A stretch of DNA of 64,000 nucleotides, taken from NCBI RefSeq assembly GCF_000382185.1, contig NZ_KB907784.1, positions 3,432,633 through 3,496,632 of the forward strand. The letters run 5' to 3'. The position numbers and the translations under genes were made by a program. Shown piece after piece: positions 25,869 to 36,267 of this stretch. The stretch comes from Bordetella sp. FB-8. Its GTDB lineage: Bacteria; Pseudomonadota; Gammaproteobacteria; Burkholderiales; Burkholderiaceae_B. The stretch's first letter is position 1. Each line of letters starts with the position of its first letter. The notes under the pieces are model-generated. The model did no database searches and was not told the origin of the DNA. It worked only from the letters and a program-made list of their open reading frames with translations.

Positions 25869-27428
25869 ATGATGAACGCAAGCGACTCCTCTTCGTCCAC
25901 CGCCGGACTCGTGCTAGAACCCGGTCGCGTCGGCCTGTCCGACCTGCGCCGCATCCACGCGGGCGGTTCCGCCCTCGCGCTGCATCCGGACTCGCAAGCC
26001 GTGCTGCGGGCCTCGCAAGCGGCCGTGCGGCACATCGTCGATACCGGCGCGACCGTTTATGGCATCAACACCGGCTTCGGCAAGCTGGCCAGCACACGCA
26101 TTGCGCCCGAACGGCTGGCCGAACTGCAGCGCAATCTGGTGATCTCGCATAGTGTGGGTACAGGCGATCCGCTGCCGCCGTCGGTGGTGCGCCTGGTGCT
26201 GGCCACCAAGGCCGTAAGCCTGGCGCGCGGCCATTCCGGGGTGCGCCCGGAACTGGTGGACGCCCTACTGGGCCTGCACAACGCCGGCATCCTGCCGCGC
26301 ATCCCCTCCAAGGGTTCGGTAGGCGCCTCGGGCGACCTGGCCCCGCTGGCCCACCTGGCCTGCGTGCTGATCGGCGAAGGCAGCGCCGACACCCCCGAGG
26401 GTCAGACCATCTCCGGCCGTGAAGCCATGAAGCGCATCGGCCTGGCCCCCTTCGTACTCGGTCCCAAGGAAGGCCTGGCCTTACTCAACGGCACCCAGGT
26501 CTCGACCGCGCTGGGCCTGGCGGGCCTGTTCGGCGCCGAACGCCTGGTGGCCGCAGGCCTGGTGTCCGGCGCCCTGTCGCTCGAAGCCATCCAGGGCTCG
26601 GTCAAGCCCTTCGACGCGCGCATCCATGCCGCGCGCGGCCAAGCCGGACAGATCGCGGTGGCCGGGGCCATGCGCGCCCTGCTCGAGGGCAGCCAGATCG
26701 TGACCTCGCACGCCAACTGCGGCCGCGTGCAGGACCCCTACTCCGTGCGCTGTATCCCGCAAGTCATGGGCGCCTGCCTGGACAACCTCACGCACGCCGC
26801 GCGCGTGCTCGCCACCGAAGCCAACGCCGCCTCCGACAATCCGCTCGTGTTCGACAACGGCGATGTCATCTCCGGCGGCAACTTCCACGCCGAACCCGTC
26901 GCCTTCGCCAGCGACATCATTGCCCTGGCCGTCGCCGAGATCGGCGCAATCGCCGAGCGCCGCTTGGCCCTGCTTCTGGACAGCGGCCTGTCTGGCCTAC
27001 CGCCCTTTCTGGTCGAGGATGGCGGCGTCAACTCCGGCTTCATGATCGCCCAGGTCACCGCCGCAGCCCTGGCCTCGGAAAACAAGTCCCACGCGCACCC
27101 CGCCAGTGTCGACAGCCTGCCCACCTCGGCCAACCAGGAAGACCACGTATCCATGGCCACCTATGCCGGCCGCCGCCTGGCCGAGATGGTGGGCAACACG
27201 GCGGTCGTCCTGGGCATCGAGGCCATGGCCGGCGCGCAGGGCATGGAACTCAGGCGCGGCCCCAAGAGCTCGCCCCTGATCGAAGCCGAATTTGCCCGCA
27301 TCAGGACGAAAGTCGCCTTCCTCGACAAGGACCGCTACCTGGCCGACGATATCGAGGCGATGAAGCAATGGGCGCTCAATTCCGAATGGCCCGCGGCGCT
27401 GCAAAACATCCTGCCGTCGCATCAATAA
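25869..27428 (+). CDS. hutH: Histidine ammonia-lyase
   Basis: HutH removes ammonia from L-histidine to give urocanate, the first step and the inducer of the pathway. The 519-residue protein contains the Ala-Ser-Gly triad (residues 153-155 in [15 protein letters not shown]) that cyclises into the MIO cofactor, the [10 protein letters not shown] motif and the SADNPLVF-type block (AASDNPLVF). The start at 25869 (with a second ATG at 25872) follows the operator; the longer frame upstream covers the operator. It heads the operon hutH-hutU-ABC-hutDIFG. Confidence 0.96.
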   Translation: MMNASDSSSSTAGLVLEPGRVGLSDLRRIHAGGSALALHPDSQAVLRASQAAVRHIVDTGATVYGINTGFGKLASTRIAPERLAELQRNLVISHSVGTGDPLPPSVVRLVLATKAVSLARGHSGVRPELVDALLGLHNAGILPRIPSKGSVGASGDLAPLAHLACVLIGEGSADTPEGQTISGREAMKRIGLAPFVLGPKEGLALLNGTQVSTALGLAGLFGAERLVAAGLVSGALSLEAIQGSVKPFDARIHAARGQAGQIAVAGAMRALLEGSQIVTSHANCGRVQDPYSVRCIPQVMGACLDNLTHAARVLATEANAASDNPLVFDNGDVISGGNFHAEPVAFASDIIALAVAEIGAIAERRLALLLDSGLSGLPPFLVEDGGVNSGFMIAQVTAAALASENKSHAHPASVDSLPTSANQEDHVSMATYAGRRLAEMVGNTAVVLGIEAMAGAQGMELRRGPKSSPLIEAEFARIRTKVAFLDKDRYLADDIEAMKQWALNSEWPAALQNILPSHQ

Positions 27429-27519
27429 AAGACAGCCATCGTCATTTGAGCGCGCACTGTCAATGAGTAAGCACGCAAGCGCAGCACAGCCAGCTCCACC
27501 TGCAAGGACACCAGAAACC

Positions 27520-29244
27520 ATGAACGCCGACACCCGCACTTCCCAGGCCGCCGCCACCGCCGCCGCCCGCCACGACTCCAGCCGCGTCATCCATGCCCCC
27601 ACCGGTAACCAGCTGCACTGCAAGAACTGGCTCATCGAAGCGGCCTATCGCATGATTCAGAACAATCTGGACCCCGCCGTAGCCGAGCGTCCGCAGGATC
27701 TGGTCGTTTACGGCGGCATCGGCCGCGCCGCGCGGGACTGGGCCAGTTACGACCAGATCCTGGCCAGTCTGCGCAAGCTCGAAGCCGACGAATCCCTCCT
27801 GGTCCAGTCCGGCAAGCCCGTCGGCGTCTTCAAAACCCATGAAAACGCCCCGCGCGTGCTCATTGCCAACTCCAATCTGGTGCCGCGCTGGGCCAACTGG
27901 GAACACTTCAACGAGCTCGATCGCAAGGGCCTCTTCATGTATGGCCAGATGACGGCTGGCAGCTGGATCTATATCGGCAGCCAAGGCATCGTTCAGGGCA
28001 CCTTCGAGACTTTCGTCGAAGCCGGCCGCCAGCACTACGGCAACGATCTATCGGGAAAATGGATTCTGACTGCCGGCCTGGGAGGCATGGGGGGCGCGCA
28101 GCCGCTGGCCGCCACGCTGGCTGGCGCCGTCTCGCTCAACATCGAATGCCAGCAGCGCAGCATCGACTTTCGCCTGCGCACCCGCTATGTGGACAAGCAG
28201 GCCAAGGACATCGACCAGGCCATCGCGCTCATCGCGCAGCACACCGCCGCGAAACAGGCCGTTTCCATCGCGCTGCTGGGCAACGCGGCCGAGATCCTGC
28301 CCGAACTGGTCAGGCGCGCCCGCGCCGGCGGCATCAAACCGGACCTGGTCACCGACCAGACCTCGGCGCACGACCTCATCAACGGCTACCTACCCGCGGG
28401 CTGGACCGTGCAGCAATGGCGCGATGCCGCCGCCGACCCGGCGCGCCACGCAGAGCTCAAGGCCGCGGCTGCCCGCTCCTGCGTCGCGCATGTCCAGGCC
28501 ATGCTCGACTTCCAGGCCATGGGCATCCCAACGGTGGACTACGGCAACAACATCCGCCAAGTGGCCTACGACGAGGGCGTGGCCAATGCCTTTGACTTCC
28601 CCGGTTTCGTGCCGGCCTACATCCGCCCGCTGTTCTGCGAAGGCAAGGGGCCCTTCCGCTGGGTGGCGCTGTCGGGCGACCCGCAGGACATTTACAAGAC
28701 GGACGCCAAGATCAAGGAGCTCTTTCCCGATAACAAGCACACTCACCGCTGGCTGGACATGGCGCGCGAGCGCATCAGCTTCCAAGGGCTGCCCGCGCGC
28801 ATCTGCTGGCTGGGACTGGGCGAGCGCCACAAGGCCGGCCTGGCGTTCAACGAAATGGTGCGCAAGGGCGAACTGAAGGCGCCCATCGTGATCGGCCGCG
28901 ATCACCTGGACACCGGTTCGGTGGCCAGCCCCAACCGCGAAACAGAGGCGATGCGCGACGGCACCGACGCGGTGTCCGACTGGCCCCTGCTCAACGCGCT
29001 GCTCAACACCGCGGGCGGGGCCACCTGGGTCAGCCTGCACCACGGCGGCGGCGTGGGCATGGGCTATTCGCAGCACGCCGGCATGGTAATCGTATGCGAC
29101 GGCACGCAGGAAGCCGACGCGCGTCTGGCCCGCGTGCTGTGGAACGACCCGGCCACCGGCGTCATGCGTCACGCCGACGCCGGCTACGACCAGGCCGTGC
29201 AGACGGCCAAAAGGCACAGGCTGAACCTGCCTATGGTGAAATAG
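27520..29244 (+). CDS. hutU: Urocanate hydratase (urocanase)
   Basis: HutU adds water to urocanate to form 4-imidazolone-5-propionate, using tightly bound NAD as electrophile. The 574-residue protein has the family marks [33 protein letters not shown], the NAD region [19 protein letters not shown] and the active-site [11 protein letters not shown]. The ATG at 27520 with AAGGA upstream is preferred; an in-frame ATG at 27463 lacks a ribosome site and would add 19 low-complexity residues. It follows hutH by 91 bases. Confidence 0.96.
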   Translation: MNADTRTSQAAATAAARHDSSRVIHAPTGNQLHCKNWLIEAAYRMIQNNLDPAVAERPQDLVVYGGIGRAARDWASYDQILASLRKLEADESLLVQSGKPVGVFKTHENAPRVLIANSNLVPRWANWEHFNELDRKGLFMYGQMTAGSWIYIGSQGIVQGTFETFVEAGRQHYGNDLSGKWILTAGLGGMGGAQPLAATLAGAVSLNIECQQRSIDFRLRTRYVDKQAKDIDQAIALIAQHTAAKQAVSIALLGNAAEILPELVRRARAGGIKPDLVTDQTSAHDLINGYLPAGWTVQQWRDAAADPARHAELKAAAARSCVAHVQAMLDFQAMGIPTVDYGNNIRQVAYDEGVANAFDFPGFVPAYIRPLFCEGKGPFRWVALSGDPQDIYKTDAKIKELFPDNKHTHRWLDMARERISFQGLPARICWLGLGERHKAGLAFNEMVRKGELKAPIVIGRDHLDTGSVASPNRETEAMRDGTDAVSDWPLLNALLNTAGGATWVSLHHGGGVGMGYSQHAGMVIVCDGTQEADARLARVLWNDPATGVMRHADAGYDQAVQTAKRHRLNLPMVK

Positions 29245-29322
29245 AACGCGTCGGCCCAGACACCCGGGCCAGTATCGGCCCGAGCGCGCCCGAGGTACCG
29301 ACATTCACAACAAGGGGATTCC

Positions 29323-30075
29323 ATGCAAAACCGTCGCACCTTCCTGGCCCGCGCCCTGCTGGCCTGCAGCCTGACCCTGGCGAGCGCCGCGCCGGCCCTG
29401 GCCGCCGATCATGTCATCCGCATCGCCACCGACGCCACGTTCCCACCCATGGAGTTCGTCGAAAACGGCAAGATGACCGGCTTTGACATCGACCTCACCA
29501 ACGCCCTGGCCAAGCAGATGGGCAAGACCGTGCAGTGGACCCAGATCGACTTCAAGGGCCTGATCCCGGGTGTGCTCTCGGGCCGCTTCGACATGGCGGT
29601 ATCGGCCATCTACATCACGCCCGAACGCGCCAAAGTAGTGGATTTCGGCGACTCGTACTACGCCGGCGGGCTGGTGGTCATGGTCAAGAAGAACAACGAC
29701 GCCATCAAGTCGATCGCCGACCTGGACGGCAAGAACGTCACCGTTCAGGTTGGAACCAAGTCGGTTGAATACCTCAAGACCCACTACCCCAGGATACACA
29801 CCGTCGAGGTAGAGCAGAACGAGCAGATGTTCAACCTGGTCGAGATCGGCCGCGCCGACGCCGCGGTCACGGGCATGCCCGCAGCCTATCAATTCGCGCG
29901 CACCAAAGGCACGCTCAAAGTGCTGCCCAAGCCACTCACCACCGAAGCCTACGGCATGGCGGTTAGCAAAGGCGAACCCCAGCTCACGGCCGCGCTGAAC
30001 AAGGCGCTCGCGCAACTCAAGGCCGACGGCACCTACGACAAGATCGTGCACAAGTGGCTCTCCAACGACAAATAA
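29323..30075 (+). CDS. Polar amino acid ABC transporter substrate-binding protein
   Basis: The 250-residue precursor has a signal peptide (residues 1-27, ending in APALAA) and a family-3 periplasmic binding fold: IRIATDATFPPMEFVENGKMTGFDIDL, RFDMAVSAIYITPERAKVVDF and ADLDGKNVTVQVGTKS. The binding pocket resembles those for lysine/arginine/histidine or glutamine. Its position between hutU and hutD makes histidine or urocanate the probable ligand. AAGGGG lies six bases before the ATG. The permease gene follows after 10 bases; no ATPase gene is found in the operon. Confidence 0.9.
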   Translation: MQNRRTFLARALLACSLTLASAAPALAADHVIRIATDATFPPMEFVENGKMTGFDIDLTNALAKQMGKTVQWTQIDFKGLIPGVLSGRFDMAVSAIYITPERAKVVDFGDSYYAGGLVVMVKKNNDAIKSIADLDGKNVTVQVGTKSVEYLKTHYPRIHTVEVEQNEQMFNLVEIGRADAAVTGMPAAYQFARTKGTLKVLPKPLTTEAYGMAVSKGEPQLTAALNKALAQLKADGTYDKIVHKWLSNDK

Positions 30076-30085
30076 GGACGCGCCG

Positions 30086-30754
30086 ATGCGCCTGGACTTC
30101 TCGCCGGTCCTCGCCGGCTGGCATGACCTGCTTCACGGCACGCTGATCACCGTGGCGGTCACGCTCGGCGCGCTGGCGCTGAGCTGCGTGCTGGGCTTGC
30201 TGATCGGCATTGGGCGGCTGTCTTCCGGCCACCGCATCGTCTACGGTTTCTGCACGGCCTACCTGGCCGTAATCCGCGGCACGCCCCTCCTGGTCCAGCT
30301 CTTTATCTGGTTCTTCGGCCTGCCTTACTTCGGCATACTGCTGCCGGCCTTTTTCTGCGGCGTGATCGGCATGGGCATGTACTCTGCGGCCTATGTCTCG
30401 GAGATCGTGCGCGGCGCCATCCAATCGGTCTCGGGCGGACAGCTGCAAGCCGCCCTATCCATCGGCATGACGCCGCGCAAGGCCATGCGTCACGTCATCC
30501 TGCCCCAGGCTTTCGTGCGTATGATCCCGCCGCTGGGCAATGAATTCATCGCACTCATTAAAAATTCGGCCCTGGTATCGCTCTTGACCATCCAGGATCT
30601 CATGCACGAAGGCCAGAAGATCATCAGCGTTTCCTATCGCTCGCTGGAGGTTTACCTGGTCATCGGCCTCGTGTATTTCGTGTTGACCGGCATCACGGCC
30701 TTGGCCTTGTACGGACTCGAAAGGCGCCTGCGCGCCGGAGGACTGGTGCGATGA
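30086..30754 (+). CDS. Polar amino acid ABC transporter permease (HisMQ family)
   Basis: The 222-residue protein has about five membrane helices and the HisMQ family marks YLAVIRGTPLLVQLFIWFFGLP and the EAA-like loop (QAALSIGMTPRKAMRHVILPQAFVRMIPPLGNEF). One gene encodes the permease, so a homodimer is expected. AAGGA lies eight bases before the ATG. It overlaps hutD by four bases. The matching ATP-binding subunit is not in the operon and must come from elsewhere. Confidence 0.92.
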   Translation: MRLDFSPVLAGWHDLLHGTLITVAVTLGALALSCVLGLLIGIGRLSSGHRIVYGFCTAYLAVIRGTPLLVQLFIWFFGLPYFGILLPAFFCGVIGMGMYSAAYVSEIVRGAIQSVSGGQLQAALSIGMTPRKAMRHVILPQAFVRMIPPLGNEFIALIKNSALVSLLTIQDLMHEGQKIISVSYRSLEVYLVIGLVYFVLTGITALALYGLERRLRAGGLVR

Positions 30755-31347
30755 GCCTGCAGCGATTCGACCGCGCCACCCTACCCGCGTCGCCCTGGAA
30801 GAACGGCGGCGGCGTCACCCGCGAGATCGCCTGCTGGCCACCGGGCGCAGGCATGGACGATTTCCAATGGCGGCTGAGTATTGCTGCCATCGCCGCCAGC
30901 GGCCCGTTCTCGGCGTTTGCGGGCGTGGACCGCATCATTACCCTGCTGGACGGACCGGGCGTGCGGCTGGCGTCAAGCGATGGCGCGATCGATCATGTGT
31001 TGAACCGGCCGCTCGAGCCTTTTCCTTTTCCCGGTGAAGCCATGATCCACGGCACCATGCTGGGCGCAGTGTCCAGCGACTTGAACGTCATGACGCGCAG
31101 GGCTTTGCTCGGTGCGGAAATAAAGGTGCTGCGCGCATCCGCATCGAGCGCGGCGTCCGCGCACGGTATGCTGCTGGCCGCGCAGGGCCGCTGGCATGCC
31201 CATGCCTCAACCAACACGACGCAGTACGGGCTCGAGCCTGGCCAGGGCGGCTGGTGGGCCGAGGAGAGCCTGGCCTGGCGGCTCGAGCCTCTCTGCGCCG
31301 ATGCCGCCCTGATCTGCGTGCGCATGCACGCAACGGCCCAACCATGA
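30751..31347 (+). CDS. hutD: HutD family protein
   Basis: The 198-residue protein is a HutD/Ves-family bicupin ([56 protein letters not shown]). HutD has no known enzymatic role; work in Pseudomonas suggests it limits hut operon overactivity, perhaps by binding N-formylglutamate or urocanate. It overlaps the permease gene before it and hutI after it by four bases each, so translation of the series is coupled. Confidence 0.93.
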   Translation: MSLQRFDRATLPASPWKNGGGVTREIACWPPGAGMDDFQWRLSIAAIAASGPFSAFAGVDRIITLLDGPGVRLASSDGAIDHVLNRPLEPFPFPGEAMIHGTMLGAVSSDLNVMTRRALLGAEIKVLRASASSAASAHGMLLAAQGRWHAHASTNTTQYGLEPGQGGWWAEESLAWRLEPLCADAALICVRMHATAQP

Positions 31348-32582
31348 GCCCGGCCAGGATGGATTTTTCCGCGCTGCCCGGCGCCGACGGCCTCTGGCAC
31401 AACCTGCGTCTGATGCAGACCGACGGCTCGGTCCTGCCTGGCATGTGTCTGGTGGTGCGCGAGGGCAAGCTGGCCTGGATAGGTCTGGAGGCGATTCTGC
31501 CCATCGAACACGCCGAACTTCCCCGTCATGACGGCCAAGGCAGCCTGGCGACTGCGGGCCTGGTCGATTGCCACACTCACCTGGTGTACGGCGGCCAGCG
31601 TGCCAATGAATTCGCCATGCGCCTGGAAGGGGCCGATTACGAGACCATCGCCCGCAGCGGCGGAGGCATCGTCTCGACCGTGCGCGCCACGCGCGCAGCC
31701 AGCGAGGACGAACTCTACGCCAGCGCCGCGCCGCGCCTGCAAGCCCTGCTGGACGAGGGTGTCTGCGCCGTCGAAATCAAGTCCGGCTATGGCTTGGCGC
31801 TCGAACACGAGCGCAAGCAGTTGCGCGTGGTTCGCCGCCTCGGACTGGACTATGGCGTGACGGTGCGCGCCACCTTCCTCGGGGCCCACGCCCTGCCACC
31901 CGAGTACACAGACAGAAGCGGCGGCTACATCGACCTGGTCTGCGAGGAGATGCTGCCCGCCCTGGCCGCCGAAGGTCTGGTCGATGCGGTGGATGTGTTC
32001 TGCGAGCGTATCGCCTTTTCGCTGGCCGAAACCGAGCAAGTCTTTCGCACAGCCCAGTCCCTGGGCCTGCCCGTCAAACTGCATGCCGAACAGCTGTCCG
32101 ACATGGATGGCGCGGCCCTGGCCGCGCGTTATCGAGCCCTGTCTTGCGACCATATCGAGCATCTGTCGCAGCAAGGCATAGACGCCATGAAAGCGGCCGG
32201 GACCGTGGCAGTGCTGCTGCCCGGCGCCTACTATGCGCTGCGCGATACACACCTGCCGCCCATTGCCGCACTGCGCGCGGCCGGCGTGCCCATGGCGGTG
32301 TCCACCGACCACAATCCTGGCACCTCGCCCGCGCTCAGCCTGCTGCTCATGGCCAATATGGCCTGTACGCTGTTTCGCCTGACAGTGCCGGAGGTCCTGG
32401 CGGGCATCACCCTGCATGCGGCGCGCGCCCTGGGCATCGCCGATACGCATGGCGCGCTGCACCTGGGCCGTCCCGCCAATTTCGTGCTGTGGTCGCTGCA
32501 AGAGCCCTCCGAGTTGGCCTATTGGTTCGGCCAGCGCCCGGTCCACGCCATCGTCCGCCAAGGACGCATAGCGACATCATGA
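31344..32582 (+). CDS. hutI: Imidazolonepropionase
   Basis: HutI opens the ring of imidazolone propionate to give N-formimino-L-glutamate. The 412-residue metal amidohydrolase has the [14 protein letters not shown] motif (metal histidines 77 and 79), [12 protein letters not shown], the HxxxE-type KLHAEQLSD and the [10 protein letters not shown] block. The ATG at 31344 overlaps the hutD stop by four bases; the longer frame is spurious. Its stop overlaps the hutF start in the same way. Confidence 0.96.
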   Translation: MSPARMDFSALPGADGLWHNLRLMQTDGSVLPGMCLVVREGKLAWIGLEAILPIEHAELPRHDGQGSLATAGLVDCHTHLVYGGQRANEFAMRLEGADYETIARSGGGIVSTVRATRAASEDELYASAAPRLQALLDEGVCAVEIKSGYGLALEHERKQLRVVRRLGLDYGVTVRATFLGAHALPPEYTDRSGGYIDLVCEEMLPALAAEGLVDAVDVFCERIAFSLAETEQVFRTAQSLGLPVKLHAEQLSDMDGAALAARYRALSCDHIEHLSQQGIDAMKAAGTVAVLLPGAYYALRDTHLPPIAALRAAGVPMAVSTDHNPGTSPALSLLLMANMACTLFRLTVPEVLAGITLHAARALGIADTHGALHLGRPANFVLWSLQEPSELAYWFGQRPVHAIVRQGRIATS

Positions 32583-33967
32583 CGCAAATACACCAATTGC
32601 ATGCGGCGCATGCGCTGTTGCCCGAAGGCTGGGCCGAGGACGTCCTGCTCGTCTGGAACGGAGCGGGCCAATTCACGTCCGTGCAAGCCGGTGTTCCCTG
32701 CCCGGCCAGCGCGGCGCACGCAAACGGACCGGTGCTGCCCGGCATGCCCAATCTGCATTCGCATGCCTTCCAGCGCGCCTTCGGCGGCCTGACCGAATAC
32801 CGCGGTCAGGCGCAGGACAGCTTCTGGAGCTGGCGCACGCAGATGTACCGTTTCGCCGCGCAGATCACGCCCGAACTACTTGAGACCATCGCGACCTGGC
32901 TTTACGTGGAAATGCTACAAGCAGGCTATACCTCGGTCTGCGAATTCCACTACGTACATCACGATCGCGACGGCCAGCCCTATGCCGACCGCACCGAGCT
33001 CTCCCATGCACTGCTGCGCGCCGCCGAGTCTGCGGGCATCGGCCTGACCCTGCTGCCGGTGCTCTACCAGAGCGGCGGCTTCGGCGGCCAGCCACCGGGC
33101 GAGGGCCAGCGCCGCTTCCTCAATGAAACGCAGGCCATGCTCGACATGCTGGCCGCCCTGCGCCCGCTGTGCGCGGCGCAAGACGCGCGGCTGGGCCTGG
33201 CGCCCCATTCGCTGCGCGCCGTGCCGCCCCAGGCATTGGCCGAGGCCGTAGCCGGACTGCACGCGCAGGACGCAACCGCACCAGTGCATATCCACATCGC
33301 CGAGCAGACTGCAGAGGTCGACGCCTGCCTGGCCTGGAGCGACAGGCGTCCGGTGCGCTGGCTGCTGGAGCACATGCCGGTCGACGCGCGCTGGTGCCTG
33401 GTGCACGCCACGCACATGACACCGGACGAATACCGCGATGCCGCACATAGCCGGGCGGTGGCCGGACTGTGCCCCACCACCGAAGCCAATCTGGGCGACG
33501 GCATCTTCGACCTGCCCGCCTGGCAGGCCGCGGGCGGCGCCTGGGGCCTGGGCTCGGACAGCCATGCCACTGTGAACGCCGCAGAGGAATTGCTGATGCT
33601 GGAATACAGCCAACGGCTGGCCCTGCGCCAGCGCAATGTCGCCGCCAGCGCCAGGCATCCCGATGTCGCCACGCACATGATGCTTGCCGCCGTGCGCGGC
33701 GGCGCGCAGGCGTCGGGGCGTAAGATTGCAGGCCTGAACGCCGGAGAGCGCGCCGACTTTATTGTGCTCGACGCCGAGCATACGGCCCTGCGCGGCCTGC
33801 CCGCCTGCGCCATGCTGTCGGGCCATGTGTTCGCCAGCCATCGCACCTCCGCGGTCGACCGCGTGTTCTGCGGCGGCGTCGAACGCATCACGCGCGGCCG
33901 TCACGCTCTGCATGAACAGGCCGCTGCCGCATTCGCTCAGGCGCGCGCCCGGGTCATGCGCTCATAA
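32579..33967 (+). CDS. hutF: Formimidoylglutamate deiminase
   Basis: HutF deaminates N-formimino-L-glutamate to N-formyl-L-glutamate, the mark of the five-step histidine route. The 462-residue amidohydrolase has metal histidines in [14 protein letters not shown] (60 and 62), VHIHIAEQ and [12 protein letters not shown]. It overlaps hutI by four bases and is followed 55 bases later by hutG, whose product deformylates the next intermediate. Confidence 0.95.
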   Translation: MTQIHQLHAAHALLPEGWAEDVLLVWNGAGQFTSVQAGVPCPASAAHANGPVLPGMPNLHSHAFQRAFGGLTEYRGQAQDSFWSWRTQMYRFAAQITPELLETIATWLYVEMLQAGYTSVCEFHYVHHDRDGQPYADRTELSHALLRAAESAGIGLTLLPVLYQSGGFGGQPPGEGQRRFLNETQAMLDMLAALRPLCAAQDARLGLAPHSLRAVPPQALAEAVAGLHAQDATAPVHIHIAEQTAEVDACLAWSDRRPVRWLLEHMPVDARWCLVHATHMTPDEYRDAAHSRAVAGLCPTTEANLGDGIFDLPAWQAAGGAWGLGSDSHATVNAAEELLMLEYSQRLALRQRNVAASARHPDVATHMMLAAVRGGAQASGRKIAGLNAGERADFIVLDAEHTALRGLPACAMLSGHVFASHRTSAVDRVFCGGVERITRGRHALHEQAAAAFAQARARVMRS

Positions 33968-34022
33968 GGCATCCGTGGGCCCCAGCGCGCCCGCTCAATT
34001 TTTTCATACAACTGCGTTCATC

Positions 34023-34841
34023 ATGTCCATCACAGACCGCCCCGCCTTTCATTTTCATCAGGGCACCGAGCCGCTGCTGCTGTCCATGCCGCACTCCGGC
34101 ACTTACATACCGCCGGGCATCGCTGCGCACCTGTCAGAGAACGCGCGACACGTACCCGACACGGACTGGCATCTGGAGCGGCTCTACGAGTTCGCCCGCC
34201 AGCTGGGCGCTTCGATCCTGGTGGCCACGCACTCGCGCTACGTCATCGATCTGAATCGTCCACCGGATGGCGCCAGTCTCTATCCCGGTCAGGCCACCAC
34301 GGGCCTGTGCCCGACTAGCACCTTCGACGCCACGGCGGTCTACCGCAGCAAAGCGGACGAACCCGGCGACGCCGAGATCGCCGAGCGCCGCGAAACCGTG
34401 TGGTGCCCCTATCACGCCAAGCTCGAGCAAGAACTCAAACGCATACGCGCCGAGCATGGCGTTGCAGGCCTGTGGGATGCTCACTCCATCCGTTCTGTAC
34501 TACCGCAATTCTTCGAAGGCAAATTGCCCGACCTGAACTTCGGCACCAACAGAGGCGCCACCTGCGACGCCGCCCTGACGCAGGCCCTCACCGCCGTCGC
34601 TGGCGAGGCTTCTGGCTATACGTGGGTACTGAACGGCCGCTATACCGGGGGCTACATCACCCGCCATTACGGCCGGCCGCTGGACGGCGTACACGCCGTC
34701 CAGCTCGAAATGTGCCAAAGCACCTACATGCAGGAAACGCCGCCCTTCGACTACCTGCCACACATGGCCGCCGGGATTCAGCCCCATCTGCAGCGCATGC
34801 TCCAGGCCATGCTGCACTTTCTGCGGAGCAAGGCGATATGA
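34023..34841 (+). CDS. hutG: N-formylglutamate deformylase
   Basis: HutG splits N-formyl-L-glutamate into glutamate and formate, the last step of the pathway. The 272-residue protein has the FGase family marks LLLSMPHSGTYIP, YVIDLNRPPDG, WDAHSIRSVLPQFFEG and DLNFGTNRGATCD, with several possible zinc ligands. No clear ribosome site lies before the ATG at 34023. Its end overlaps the next gene by four bases (ATGA). Confidence 0.95.
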   Translation: MSITDRPAFHFHQGTEPLLLSMPHSGTYIPPGIAAHLSENARHVPDTDWHLERLYEFARQLGASILVATHSRYVIDLNRPPDGASLYPGQATTGLCPTSTFDATAVYRSKADEPGDAEIAERRETVWCPYHAKLEQELKRIRAEHGVAGLWDAHSIRSVLPQFFEGKLPDLNFGTNRGATCDAALTQALTAVAGEASGYTWVLNGRYTGGYITRHYGRPLDGVHAVQLEMCQSTYMQETPPFDYLPHMAAGIQPHLQRMLQAMLHFLRSKAI

Positions 34842-36247
34842 GCCACGCATTCATCGACGAATTGGGCGTCATCCTGGGCGACAAGGGCCTGCGCACCGGC
34901 CAGGACATCCCCCTGGCGCACTATACCGACTGGAGCGGCCACACGCCCACGCAGCCGCTGGCCCTGCTGCTGCCCGCCAGCACCGAAGAAGTCTCGCAAG
35001 TCCTGCGCGTCTGCAACGCGCATCGCGTTCCCGTCACGCCTCAGGGGGGCCTGACCGGCATGGCCGGCGGCGCCATCCCGGCGGCCGATACGGTCGCTTT
35101 GTCGCTTGCGCGCATGAGCGCCATCGAGTCCGTCGACGCATCCAGCGCCACGCTGCAGGTCCAGGCCGGCGCGACCTTGCAGTCCATACAGCAAGCCGCA
35201 CGCGAAGTTGGCATGCTGTTCGGCGTGGACCTGGGCGCGCGCGGTTCCTGCCAGATCGGCGGCAACATCAGCACCAACGCCGGCGGCATGGAAGTCCTGC
35301 AGTACGGCATGATGCGCGAGCAGGTGCTGGGCCTGGAGGTCGTGCTGGCCGACGGCACCGTGCTGCCCATGCTGCGCCCCATGCTCAAGAACAATACCGG
35401 CTACGATCTCAAGCAGTGGTTCATCGGTTCGGAGGGCACGCTGGGCATCGTCACTCGCGCCCTGCTGCGACTGCGCCCCGCGCCGCGCAGCCGCGCCACC
35501 GCGCTGCTGGGCCTGCCCCGCTACGAAGCCGCGCTGGCTGTGCTGGGCCGGCTGCAGCAGTATTTTCCCGGGGCGTTGACCTCGTTCGAACTGATGTGGG
35601 ACGATTTCTACGAAACCTCCCTGCAGTGGATGCAGGCCCGCTCGGCCATGGCCGACAAGCACCCGTTCTATGCGCTGATCGCCGTCATCGGCAACGACGC
35701 CGCCGCGCTGGCCGAACAGCTGCAGGACGCCTTGGGACTGGCCATGGATGCCGGCGACCTGTCCAATGCCGTCGTGGCGCAATCCGAAGCCCAGTCGGCG
35801 GCACTATGGCGCGTACGAGAGGCCCCGGCCGAATTCCCCACCCGCATGGATCCGATCAACTTCGACGTCAGCCTGCCCCTACCCAAGATAGGCGAGGTGG
35901 CCCAGGCCTGCGCGGACGAGATGCGCAGGCGCTGGCCAGGCCTGCCACAGCCGGTAATGCTGCGCTTCGGCCACATCGGCGACGGCAATCTGCATATCAG
36001 CGTCGATGCCCGCCACATCCCGGCTGCCAGCCGCGCGCAAGCCGAGCATATGGTCGACGAGCTGGTCTATACACGGGTGTCGGAAGCGGGCGGCAGCATC
36101 TCGGCCGAACACGGCATCGGCAGCATCAAACAGCCCTACCTGCCCGCCAGCCGCACTCCTGCCGAACTGACTGCCATGCGGGCGCTCAAGCAGGCGCTCG
36201 ACCCGCACGGCCTGCTCAACCCCGGCAAAATCCTTGCGCAGCGGTAA
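34838..36247 (+). CDS. FAD-binding oxidoreductase (D-2-hydroxyacid dehydrogenase type) coupled to hut operon
   Basis: The 469-residue protein belongs to the VAO/FAD_binding_4 family. The FAD-binding part has TPQGGLTGMAGGAIP and QIGGNISTNAGGMEVLQYGMMREQVLG; the C-terminal cap has FGHIGDGNLHISV, SAEHGIGSIKQPYLP and LNPGKILA. Relatives oxidise D-2-hydroxyglutarate, D-lactate or glycolate. It starts inside the hutG stop (ATGA overlap), so it is translated with the hut pathway. It may oxidise a hydroxyacid arising from histidine or glutamate metabolism, for example imidazole lactate or 2-hydroxyglutarate; this is inference. Confidence 0.82.
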   Translation: MSHAFIDELGVILGDKGLRTGQDIPLAHYTDWSGHTPTQPLALLLPASTEEVSQVLRVCNAHRVPVTPQGGLTGMAGGAIPAADTVALSLARMSAIESVDASSATLQVQAGATLQSIQQAAREVGMLFGVDLGARGSCQIGGNISTNAGGMEVLQYGMMREQVLGLEVVLADGTVLPMLRPMLKNNTGYDLKQWFIGSEGTLGIVTRALLRLRPAPRSRATALLGLPRYEAALAVLGRLQQYFPGALTSFELMWDDFYETSLQWMQARSAMADKHPFYALIAVIGNDAAALAEQLQDALGLAMDAGDLSNAVVAQSEAQSAALWRVREAPAEFPTRMDPINFDVSLPLPKIGEVAQACADEMRRRWPGLPQPVMLRFGHIGDGNLHISVDARHIPAASRAQAEHMVDELVYTRVSEAGGSISAEHGIGSIKQPYLPASRTPAELTAMRALKQALDPHGLLNPGKILAQR

Positions 36248-36267
36248 GCACACCGCCAGATCGGCAA

